Shown here piece by piece: positions 1 through 6,282 of a stretch of 6,307 nucleotides of DNA. The position numbers were made by a program, and so were the translations under genes. The stretch is taken from contig CAMLOB010000257.1 in assembly GCA_946481475.1 (NCBI GenBank), forward strand, positions 1 to 6,307. Direction: 5' to 3'. Under the pieces are notes generated by a model. The model saw only the letters and a list, made by a program, of their open reading frames with translations. It did no database searches and was not told the DNA's origin. Each line of letters starts with the position of its first letter. Within the stretch, counting starts at the first letter, position 1. Origin of the DNA: an uncultured Chlorobiota bacterium (GTDB taxonomy: Bacteria; Bacteroidota; Kapaibacteriia; OLB7).

Positions 1-402
1 GAAAACCGCCGTCAGTGCGGCGAAGAGGACGGTCAGCTCGAAGGTAACCGGAATAAAGTTCGGGAAGCTGAGCATCGGGCGTCCGCCGATATTCATCGGA
101 TAGCCGTAGAACATGTACGGACCGATCGTGATCCCCAGGTTCGAGGCTGCCGTCCAGCTCTGCAGGAACAGGCCGGTCAGCATGCCGACGAAGCCTCCGG
201 CCAGAATCAGCGCCGGCAGTTTGGTCCTCTTCTGTCCCAAAGCCTCCACCATCCCCTCGATCGGAAAGGAGGAGTAGGCGTCGATCTCCTTGTATCCGGC
301 ATCGCGCGTCTTCGCAGCGGCCGCCATCAGGGCTTCCGGCGAGTCGAACTCGGCAATCATGCCGTATGAGGCCGGGTGTCGTATCTCTTCTGTGTGACTC
401 AT
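1..402 (-). CDS. actD: ActD, ACIII membrane subunit (DUF3341 family), 3' end cut by window edge
   Basis: Partial gene: 134 codons are visible from the ATG at 402 and the frame is still open at position 1. The family is usually about 170-200 residues, so roughly the last quarter to third is missing. The N-terminus (MSHTEEIRHPASYGMIAEFD) leads into the soluble alpha/beta part typical of DUF3341, with a 'SPEALMAAAAKTRDAGYKEIDAYSSFPIEG' type region at residues 21-50. A first membrane helix follows at about 62-81, then a loop containing Gly-Pro-Tyr and YPMNIGGRP, and a second helix begins at about 117 and is cut. ActD is a non-catalytic subunit that packs against the quinol-handling membrane core of ACIII; it binds no known cofactor. 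It starts 53 bases after the actC stop, with only a weak GGGA element before the ATG. Position directly after actC matches the usual actABCDEF order. The identification is firm; only the C-terminus is unknown. Confidence 0.93.
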   Translation of the reverse strand, partial: MSHTEEIRHPASYGMIAEFDSPEALMAAAAKTRDAGYKEIDAYSSFPIEGMVEALGQKRTKLPALILAGGFVGMLTGLFLQSWTAASNLGITIGPYMFYGYPMNIGGRPMLSFPNFIPVTFELTVLFAALTAVF

Positions 403-455
403 GTTCCCGATATGATTCAGGTCGTTGGACTGCTTCTTTTTTCTTTTCTGTGCGC

Positions 456-1937
456 TTAGCTCTGTATCACGCTGTTCTCGTGCGAATCGGTCCCGTGCCC
501 CTCACCCGCATGGTCGGCATGGTGATGATGCTGAACGTGGTGGATCAGCTCACGCATCTCGAAGACGTTGATCATCGGCAGGAACCGGATGAAGAGGAAC
601 GTGCAGGTAAAGAACAGACCGAACGTTCCGATGTACATCGCCCAGTCCCAGATCGTCGGTGCGTAGAAATCCCACGACGAGGTCAGGAAGTCCCGGTTCA
701 GCGTGATCACGATCACGTAGCGCTCCAGCCACATGCCGATGTTGATGATGATCGAGATGATCCAGAGCGGAACGAGCGTCACCCGGAAGCGGCGGAACCA
801 GAGCAACTGCGGAATGGCGACGTTGCAGAGGATCAGCGCCCAGTAGCTCCAGGCGTAGGGACCTTTGAACATGCGGTTCTGGAAGGCCTGGATTTCATAT
901 TGCGCGCCGCTGTAGAATGCGTAGAAAGCTTCCATGCCGTAGCCGTAGGCCACCACCAGACCCATCGCCAGCATCACCTTCGACATGTTGTTCAGATGCC
1001 GGAGGGTCAGCACATCGTGCAGGCCGAAGATGTGGCGGACCGGGATCATCACCGTCAGCACCATCGCGAAGCCGGAGTAGACGGCGCCGGCGACGAAGTA
1101 GGGGGGGAAGATCGTCGTATGCCAGCCCGGCAGGTTCGATACGGCGAAGTCGAACGACACGATCGAGTGAACCGAAAGAACCAGCGGCGTTGAAAGTCCG
1201 GCAAGGATCAGATATGCCGTCGTGAACCGGTCCCAGTGCCTGGCCGAGCCCCGCCATCCGAGCGAGAAGAAGCCGTAGATCGCCTTCTTCACTTTCTTTG
1301 TCGCCCGGTCGCGAAGCGTTGCCAGATCGGGCATCAGGCCGAGATACCAGAAGAGAACCGACACGGTCAGATAGGTCGAAATTGCGAACACGTCCCACAA
1401 AAGAGGGCTGCGGAACTGCGGCCACATCCCCATCGTGCTCGGATAGGGGAACATCCAGTAGGCAAGCCACGGACGGCCGACGTGAAGAAGGGGAAAGATA
1501 CCGGCGCACATAACGGCGAAGACCGTCATCGCCTCGGCGAAACGGTTGATCGATGTTCGCCAGTCCTGCTGTACCAGCAGAAGAATTGCCGAGATCAGCG
1601 TTCCGGCGTGACCGATACCGATCCACCAGACGAAGTTGATGATGGCGAAGCCCCACATCACCGGGTTGTTCACACCCCAGATACCGGGTCCCATGAACAG
1701 CAGGTAAATGATGCTGATAAGGAGAACCTGAAGCAGCAGGAAGGAGATGCCGAAGCCCATCCACCATCCCTTCGACGTCTTCAGCTTCAGGACGATGTCT
1801 GTGATCTTGTCGGTTACCGACCGATAGGTCAGACCCTCACCCATGACCTGGTAGTCGGGATCAAGATAGGAGGGAGTAAGTTTTCCGGAACCGCTCCCCG
1901 CGTCAGGGCTTCTCTTGATGTGCGATGTATCTGCCAT
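456..1937 (-). CDS. actC: ActC, NrfD/PsrC-type quinol-binding membrane subunit of ACIII
   Basis: A complete 493-residue protein with about ten hydrophobic helices (roughly 59-81, 94-122, 135-155, 178-203, 239-264, 276-300, 318-342, 362-381, 387-410, 433-453), the topology of NrfD/PsrC-like subunits. Family hallmarks visible are [14 protein letters not shown] (104-117), the HVGRPW motif (152-157), the [11 protein letters not shown] segment (255-265) and [14 protein letters not shown] (272-285). In the family, His and Asp residues in these helices line the quinol site on the ActB side and a proposed proton path. The role is oxidation of membrane quinol, with electrons handed to the Fe-S domain of ActB. 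The start at 1937 gives a hydrophilic 58-residue N-terminus before helix 1, normal for ActC. There is no clear Shine-Dalgarno, only AT-rich sequence before the ATG. The C-terminus is an unusual His-rich tail, with nine His between residues 466 and 486. It lies 90 bases after actB and 53 before actD. A polysulfide- or nitrite-reductase NrfD is less likely because of the neighbouring pentaheme actA and fused actB. Confidence 0.97.
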   Translation of the reverse strand: MADTSHIKRSPDAGSGSGKLTPSYLDPDYQVMGEGLTYRSVTDKITDIVLKLKTSKGWWMGFGISFLLLQVLLISIIYLLFMGPGIWGVNNPVMWGFAIINFVWWIGIGHAGTLISAILLLVQQDWRTSINRFAEAMTVFAVMCAGIFPLLHVGRPWLAYWMFPYPSTMGMWPQFRSPLLWDVFAISTYLTVSVLFWYLGLMPDLATLRDRATKKVKKAIYGFFSLGWRGSARHWDRFTTAYLILAGLSTPLVLSVHSIVSFDFAVSNLPGWHTTIFPPYFVAGAVYSGFAMVLTVMIPVRHIFGLHDVLTLRHLNNMSKVMLAMGLVVAYGYGMEAFYAFYSGAQYEIQAFQNRMFKGPYAWSYWALILCNVAIPQLLWFRRFRVTLVPLWIISIIINIGMWLERYVIVITLNRDFLTSSWDFYAPTIWDWAMYIGTFGLFFTCTFLFIRFLPMINVFEMRELIHHVQHHHHADHAGEGHGTDSHENSVIQS

Positions 1938-1999
1938 CTTGAATATCGATTTACGCTACTCTGTTTCTCGTCGGTTGTCGTCAGTTCTGTCCGGTCTTC

Positions 2000-2023
2000 C
2001 GGGCCTTGTCGCGACCCGGCCCG
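2000..2023 (-). other. GC-rich stem-loop in the actB-actC gap
   Basis: The 90-base gap between actB (stop at 2028-2030) and actC (start at 1937) contains a six-pair all-GC stem, CGGGCC at 2000-2005 against GGCCCG at 2018-2023. The 12-base loop contains the palindrome GTCGCGAC. In the actB-actC mRNA the stem begins four bases after the actB stop. There is no run of U after it on the minus strand, so it does not look like an intrinsic terminator. It could limit 3' decay of upstream mRNA or tune subunit ratios; that role is inference only. The rest of the gap shows nothing I recognise. Confidence 0.35.
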
Positions 2024-2027
2024 TCTC

Positions 2028-5000
2028 TCAGTGATGTCCCTCTGCTTCTGCGCTCGCCACAGGCTGAAGATTATCGTGATAGTTGATCAGTCGTGCCAGA
2101 TATGTCGTCCGCGGCCGCGTGTTCAGTTCCTTCAGCATTCCAAAGTTCCGGTCGCTCTCCTTCAGTTTCGCCACCCGGCTCTCCGGGTCGTTCTTGTCGC
2201 CGAAGGTAATCGCCTGTGTCGGGCAGGCGTGCTGACATGCGGTGATGATCTCGCCGTCCCGGATCTTCCTGTTCTCGATCTTCGCATCGATCCGGGCGTG
2301 GTTGATCCGCTGCACGCAGTAGGTACATTTCTCCATCACGCCTCGCGTACGGACCGATACGTCCGGATTCCGCATCAGACGATACTGTTCGGTCGTCTCG
2401 TCGGCGTACTGGAGGAAGTTGAAGCGGCGAACCTTGTACGGACAGTTGTTCGAGCAGTACCGCGTACCGATGCAGCGGTTGTAGACCATGTCGTTCAGTC
2501 CCTCGTCGCTGTGGACCGTTGCGGCAACCGGACAGACCACCTCGCACGGAGCCTGCTCGCACTGCATGCAGGGGACCGGCTGATGATGGATCGTCAGCGT
2601 GTCCTCTTCCTCGCTCCCCTTGAAGTAGCGGTCCACACGAATCCAGTGCATTTCGCGACCGTTCGAGACCTGTTCCTTGCCGAGAACCGGTATGTTGTTT
2701 TCGCTCTGGCAGGCGATCACGCAGGCGTTGCAGCCGGTGCAGGCGGTCAGATCGATCGTCATCGCCCAGGCATAGCCGTTGTATTCCCAGCCGGCAGAGC
2801 TGTAGAAGGAGAGGCTGTCGCTGTGGACATGTTCCATCTCCTCGATAATCTCCGGATGGTTGATATAGCTCTGCAGCGGAACGTCCCGGTAGTAGTTGCG
2901 TCCCTCCAGCGAGCCGTGATCCTGCGTCGAGACCAGCAGATACTCTTCTTTCGTCGGGTTGATCTTCCCTCCGGTGGCGAACGCCGGAGCGGTCGACTGT
3001 CGGATGGCGTAGGCGTTGAACCCTGTCCCGGTGCCGACGCGGCCGGTCCGCTCGCGGCCGTAGCCGAGGTAGACCGTCACCGACTTGTCGGCGTGGCCCG
3101 GCATGAGCCAGACCGCCCCCTTCACTTTCCGTCCGTTCAGTTCAAGCTCGACGACGTCTCCGTTCTCCAGGTCGTACTCGGCGGCCGTCTTCAGGCTCAT
3201 CAGCACCGCGTTGTCCCAGACGAGTTTCGTCAGAGGTTTCGGCAGTTCCTGCAGCCAGCCGTTGTTGTTGTAGCGGCCGTCCCAGATGCAGGGATCGGGA
3301 CGGAAAATGATTTCGATTCCTCCGAGGTCGCTCGGCGGTTCTGTGGCTGCGGCGGCGTCCGATGTTCCGGTCGATGTGGTCGTTCCCGGCGTCGGTGCGG
3401 CTCCTGCGGCCGTGGTATCGCTTCCGCTCGGAGCTGCTGCAGTCGTTTGCGGCGCGGTTGTTGCCGCCGTGATGGCCGCTCCCCCCGTCACACCGGCGAT
3501 GACGCCGTCGTGCAACGCCTTGCGCCAGCTCTTTTCCGGATTCCCCTGCAGCCTCTCTCCCCAGTATGCCTGGATCAGATCATAATCCTTTGCAATCGAA
3601 TCGCCGTTGAGCAGACTCATCACCTGATGAGCCGATCGGCAGGGGGGATAGAGGGGGGCGATCATCGGCTGAACGATCGAGACCGTCCCTTCGAAGGCCA
3701 CCCCGTCGCTCCAGTTCTCGAACTGGTGCGTTGCCGGAATATGAAGCTGCGAATAGTTCCCGGTCTCGTCGTGATAGAGTCCGTGATGAATTCTGTAGTC
3801 GACTTTCTGATAGGCCTCAAGGAAGTTCAGATCGGCCGGAGCGTCGTAGACCGGATTGCAGCCCATGACGATCAGCGTGGCCACCTCTCCGGCGTTCATC
3901 GCCGTGGTCAGCTCGGTGATCGAGGCCATCGGGTCTCCGGTGTAGGCCAGGGGAGAGGGGAGGTATTCGACGGTCGATCCGACCGCCCCGATGGTGTTGT
4001 TGATCTGTTCGACCAGACTGTGGACCGCTGCGGGCTGTCCCGGACCGGCGGCGACGACGGCCGAACCCCGGTGCTTTTTCAGATCATCGACGATGGCCGC
4101 CACGACTTTGGCTGCCGATTCCGGCAGTTCTCCGGCTGCTCCCCCCGGGGCTCCGACTCCGGCGGCGATTGCCGAGGCAACCTTCCAGATATCGGTGGCG
4201 CGGACGGCGATGCGGTGGTCCGCGATGCTTCCGGTCGGCGTCGGTGCCGGTTCGGCGACATAGAGCCGATTGATCGTCACCCCTTCGACTTCCGGTTTGC
4301 GGCGTGCGCCGAACTCCCGGGCAAACTTCAGGCTTCCCGGCTCGGTTGTCAGCAGATCACAGTCGAGGGCGACGATCACGTCGGCCTTCGACAGGTCATA
4401 ATTCGGAATGGTCGGACCAATGGCGACCGGGGTCGGCTCGTAGGTGTGCCACCGCGCCCCGGGATATTTCGTGAGGAAGTCGTTGATCTGCCGGATCATT
4501 GTGGGGGAGGAGATCGCACCGGTCAGCAACCGGACGCCCGTTCCGTCCCCGGCCTCGGCCAGCTTCTGCCCGAGGATCGTGGCGGCCGCCTCCCAGCTGC
4601 TGATCTCGCCGTTCCGCAGAACCGTCTGCGAGCGATCCGGATCATACATCTGAAGGATTTCGGCCTGCATGAAGACGTCGGCTCCTCCCAGACTTGCCGG
4701 GTGCCGCTCGTTCCCTTCCACACGTGTCGGACGTCCCTCGTGACTTTCAACGATAACGCCGGTAGCCAGTCCTCCGAACGTCGTCGCCGTCGCGAAGAAG
4801 AGAGGCTTGCCGGGGACGACTTCCTCCGGCTGTTTCACGTACGGAATAATCTTCTCTTCCGGCTGCCGGACGCATGCGCTGACTCCGGCCAGAGCGAACG
4901 ACGCGCCCATCACCTTCATGAAGTTCCGTCGGTCGACCCCGGTCGGAGGGGCGTCGGCCCCTTCCTGGAACTCGTGCTCGACGATGTCACGATACGTTGA

Positions 5001-5231
5001 TGTCCCGGCAAGTTGGTCCTTGCTTCTCCAGTATGTCTGATCGTTGCCCCCTGTGGCGGCATCGATGACCGGAAGATTGATCGTCCTGTCCTGTTCGTTC
5101 ACTCTTGACATGCCTGATTCGTGAGTGCGTGGTGTTCCGCTGTTCGTGAAGTCGATGATGTTCCCGTCTGTCGAGTCGTTCCGTTCGCCCTCTGCCGTGG
5201 AAGCCCTGTAATCGTTTTCCCGTTCCATCAT
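2028..5231 (-). CDS. actB: ActB, fused molybdopterin-oxidoreductase-like and Fe-S cluster subunit of ACIII
   Basis: The longest supported start (ATG at 5231, overlapping the actA stop as TAATG) gives 1067 residues; ATGs at 5228 and 5111 (1027 residues) are alternatives. Numbered from 5231: YWRS at 67-70 opens the extended Tat leader region typical of ActB; RRNFMK at 101-106 is a twin-arginine motif; a hydrophobic stretch ends in VSAC, a lipobox with Cys120. The molybdopterin-oxidoreductase-like domain follows (for example MGCNPVYDAPADLNF at 456-470 and HDETGNYSQLHIPATHQFE at 487-505); in characterised ACIII it carries no Mo cofactor. An Ala/Thr/Pro linker lies at about 583-638. The C-terminal ferredoxin-like domain has four cluster motifs: Cys 831/834/837/841; Cys 888/891/896/900; Cys 920/926/930 in CIGTRYCSNNC; and Cys 969/972 with 999/1003. 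The 15 Cys predict three [4Fe-4S] clusters and one [3Fe-4S]. It passes electrons from ActC to ActA on the periplasmic side of the membrane. The stop is TGA at 2028-2030. Confidence 0.95.
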   Translation of the reverse strand: MMERENDYRASTAEGERNDSTDGNIIDFTNSGTPRTHESGMSRVNEQDRTINLPVIDAATGGNDQTYWRSKDQLAGTSTYRDIVEHEFQEGADAPPTGVDRRNFMKVMGASFALAGVSACVRQPEEKIIPYVKQPEEVVPGKPLFFATATTFGGLATGVIVESHEGRPTRVEGNERHPASLGGADVFMQAEILQMYDPDRSQTVLRNGEISSWEAAATILGQKLAEAGDGTGVRLLTGAISSPTMIRQINDFLTKYPGARWHTYEPTPVAIGPTIPNYDLSKADVIVALDCDLLTTEPGSLKFAREFGARRKPEVEGVTINRLYVAEPAPTPTGSIADHRIAVRATDIWKVASAIAAGVGAPGGAAGELPESAAKVVAAIVDDLKKHRGSAVVAAGPGQPAAVHSLVEQINNTIGAVGSTVEYLPSPLAYTGDPMASITELTTAMNAGEVATLIVMGCNPVYDAPADLNFLEAYQKVDYRIHHGLYHDETGNYSQLHIPATHQFENWSDGVAFEGTVSIVQPMIAPLYPPCRSAHQVMSLLNGDSIAKDYDLIQAYWGERLQGNPEKSWRKALHDGVIAGVTGGAAITAATTAPQTTAAAPSGSDTTAAGAAPTPGTTTSTGTSDAAAATEPPSDLGGIEIIFRPDPCIWDGRYNNNGWLQELPKPLTKLVWDNAVLMSLKTAAEYDLENGDVVELELNGRKVKGAVWLMPGHADKSVTVYLGYGRERTGRVGTGTGFNAYAIRQSTAPAFATGGKINPTKEEYLLVSTQDHGSLEGRNYYRDVPLQSYINHPEIIEEMEHVHSDSLSFYSSAGWEYNGYAWAMTIDLTACTGCNACVIACQSENNIPVLGKEQVSNGREMHWIRVDRYFKGSEEEDTLTIHHQPVPCMQCEQAPCEVVCPVAATVHSDEGLNDMVYNRCIGTRYCSNNCPYKVRRFNFLQYADETTEQYRLMRNPDVSVRTRGVMEKCTYCVQRINHARIDAKIENRKIRDGEIITACQHACPTQAITFGDKNDPESRVAKLKESDRNFGMLKELNTRPRTTYLARLINYHDNLQPVASAEAEGHH

Positions 5232-5887
5232 TATCTGTGACAGATCGAGCAGTTTGTGAGCTGTCCTACCTTGATGCCGTAGGCCTCCACAAGGCTGTCT
5301 CCCATGGCGATCTGGTCCCCTTCCGGCTTCCAGTTGATGTCGAAGACGTGTTCTTTCGGACGGATATACTTCTGGGGAGCGCGGTGGCAGTCCAGACACC
5401 ACTGCATCTGCAGCGTGCGTGCCTGCCAGGTCAGCGGCATCTCGTCGACCTGACCGTGACAGGTGGCGCAACCGACCCCTTTATTGACGTGAATGCTGTG
5501 GTTGAAGTAGACGAAGTCTCCGAGGTCGTGTACCCGGACCCACTCAAGGGGAGCTCCCGTCTCGTAGCTGGCGCGAACCGGCTCAAGCAGGGGAGCGTCC
5601 TTCAGGACCTGCGAATGACAGGTCATGCAGGTCTCCACCGGAGGTATACCCGCAAAGTGAGACTCTTCCACCGAGGTATGGCAATACCGGCAGTCAAGAC
5701 CGTTACCCGCGACGTGACGGGAATGGCTGAACTGCACCGGTTGCTCGATGGTCAGGTCCTGTTTCGTCTGATAATTCGATCGATTGAAAGAATCGAGAAA
5801 GAAGAGCGCGCCGCCGATAAGCAGCAGTGCTCCGAGTATGCTTGCACGCGCAATAGCGTTTGCGCTGCGTGGGAATATCTGAGGCAT
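5231..5887 (-). CDS. actA: ActA, membrane-anchored pentaheme cytochrome c subunit of ACIII
   Basis: A complete 218-residue protein with exactly five CxxCH heme c sites: CRYCH (66-70), CMTCH (87-91), CATCH (140-144), CLDCH (164-168) and CSICH (213-217). It ends one residue after the last heme motif, as ActA proteins often do. An N-terminal hydrophobic segment at about 12-33, after a short basic start, is a membrane anchor without an obvious cleavage site. His-rich surroundings such as FSHSRH (53-58) and YFNHSIHVNKGVGC (127-140) supply likely distal heme ligands. The hemes form a wire that takes electrons from the ActB Fe-S clusters and passes them to ActE or an external cytochrome or oxidase. 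Start choice: an in-frame TAA lies two codons before the ATG at 5887, and no other Met occurs before the first heme, so this is the earliest start. AGAAGG lies about 12 bases upstream, rather far for a Shine-Dalgarno. It is the first gene of the visible operon; its TAA overlaps the actB ATG by one base. Confidence 0.97.
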   Translation of the reverse strand: MPQIFPRSANAIARASILGALLLIGGALFFLDSFNRSNYQTKQDLTIEQPVQFSHSRHVAGNGLDCRYCHTSVEESHFAGIPPVETCMTCHSQVLKDAPLLEPVRASYETGAPLEWVRVHDLGDFVYFNHSIHVNKGVGCATCHGQVDEMPLTWQARTLQMQWCLDCHRAPQKYIRPKEHVFDINWKPEGDQIAMGDSLVEAYGIKVGQLTNCSICHR

Positions 5888-5955
5888 CGCGTATTAAGAC
5901 CTTCTGACAAGTGTCTGAATAATGGTCGAGCAACTATGCCTGTGATGCTGAGTAG

Positions 5956-6085
5956 TCAAAGAAATCGCACAACCCCTGCAACCAACGTTCCCTGGCCATC
6001 CGAATCGTCCGGCGAACTGAAGATGCCGCTCCGTCCGTTCGACGAAGATGCATTCCGGTGCGTCGGTCCTATATCAAAGAAATCG
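5956..6085. repeat. Exact 12-bp direct repeat, two copies 118 bp apart
   Basis: TCAAAGAAATCG occurs at 5956-5967 and again at 6074-6085 (CGATTTCTTTGA in the operon direction). Both copies lie between the candidate promoter and actA. An exact 12-mer is unlikely by chance in 420 bases. The two copies sit at the two ends of the 45-codon candidate leader ORF, in different reading frames. It may be a pair of regulator sites or an accident of sequence; I recognise no known site. Confidence 0.4.
6006..6051. repeat. Imperfect tandem repeat, about 25-26 bp period, two units
   Basis: Two adjacent units share both ends. Unit 1 (6006-6026) is CGTCCG, seven bases, then GAAGATGC. Unit 2 (6032-6051) is CGTCCG, six bases, then GAAGATGC. 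The middles differ. The repeat lies within the probable 5' leader of the operon. Function unknown; a small tandem duplication or a pair of binding sites are both possible. Confidence 0.35.
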
Positions 6086-6103
6086 TGAAGCATTTCAGGC
6101 CCC

Positions 6104-6126
6104 TTTGCGAGACAGCGTTTCGCAAA
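6104..6126. repeat. Inverted repeat just downstream of the candidate promoter
   Basis: TTTGCGA at 6104-6110 is matched by TCGCAAA at 6120-6126, seven perfect pairs around a nine-base centre. With the -10 element at 6137-6142, transcription would begin near 6130, so the repeat covers about +4 to +27. That is a place where a repressor could act, or where the mRNA would begin with a stem-loop. There is no T run after it on either strand, so it is not an intrinsic terminator. Confidence 0.4.
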
Positions 6127-6136
6127 AGACAGCGCG

Positions 6137-6165
6137 AAAATACTTCAAGTCGGAAAACATGACAA
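6137..6165 (-). promoter_or_regulatory. Candidate promoter of the act operon
   Basis: Reading the minus strand, TTGTCA (6165-6160) matches the -35 consensus at five of six positions. TATTTT (6142-6137) matches the -10 consensus at four of six, with exactly 17 bases between. The sequence from the -10 on, TATTTTCG, is also one mismatch from the Bacteroidota -7 element TAnnTTTG. It would give a leader of about 240 bases before actA. A weaker alternative is TTGACT at 5959-5954 with a poor -10 (TAGTTG) 17 bases downstream. Assigned from sequence pattern only. Confidence 0.35.
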
Positions 6166-6260
6166 GCGGAAGATGAAGGCAAAACATGGTGAGGGCTGCT
6201 TTTTTTTGTAATGGGTGTTGCCGGAAGGGGAAAATGAAGGTGGTATGGAGGTGAAAGTGC

Positions 6261-6282
6261 GGGGATGACGGGAGGGGCGGGG
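6261..6282 (+). other. Putative G-quadruplex motif
   Basis: The plus strand has four G runs, at 6261-6264, 6270-6272, 6274-6277 and 6279-6282, separated by loops of five, one and one bases. This fits the standard pattern of four runs of at least three G with loops of one to seven. A fifth run of six G is at 6299-6304. It lies about 100 bases upstream of the candidate promoter, with the G-rich strand opposite to the operon's coding sense. Whether it folds is unknown. Confidence 0.4.

Noticed and set aside
1236..5000. A 1254-codon plus-strand open frame opposite actB and actC
   Set aside because: It is codon-aligned with actB and actC, so it stays open only because those genes use no TCA, TTA or CTA codons over this span. 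Its translation is Arg/His/Asp-rich with no recognisable domain, whereas the minus-strand product matches ActB and ActC throughout.
2028..5231. ActB as an active molybdenum enzyme (formate dehydrogenase, polysulfide or nitrate reductase type)
   Set aside because: The order pentaheme ActA, fused ActB, NrfD-type ActC, DUF3341 ActD is specific to ACIII. The domain's motifs match ActB, which holds no Mo cofactor in characterised complexes, and the expected N-terminal [4Fe-4S] Cys motif of active enzymes is not seen.
5232..5471. Extension of the actB frame upstream to 5471
   Set aside because: The frame runs back inside actA, but the added 80 residues are out-of-frame actA sequence (Arg/Gly/Pro-rich) and actA is certain from its five heme motifs.
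5237..6088. A 283-codon plus-strand frame across actA and the upstream region
   Set aside because: It is antisense to actA over most of its length and shows no domain, signal or coding bias of its own.
6195..6210. Run of eight T on the plus strand as an intrinsic terminator
   Set aside because: I find no GC-rich hairpin directly upstream of it, so the terminator pattern is incomplete.
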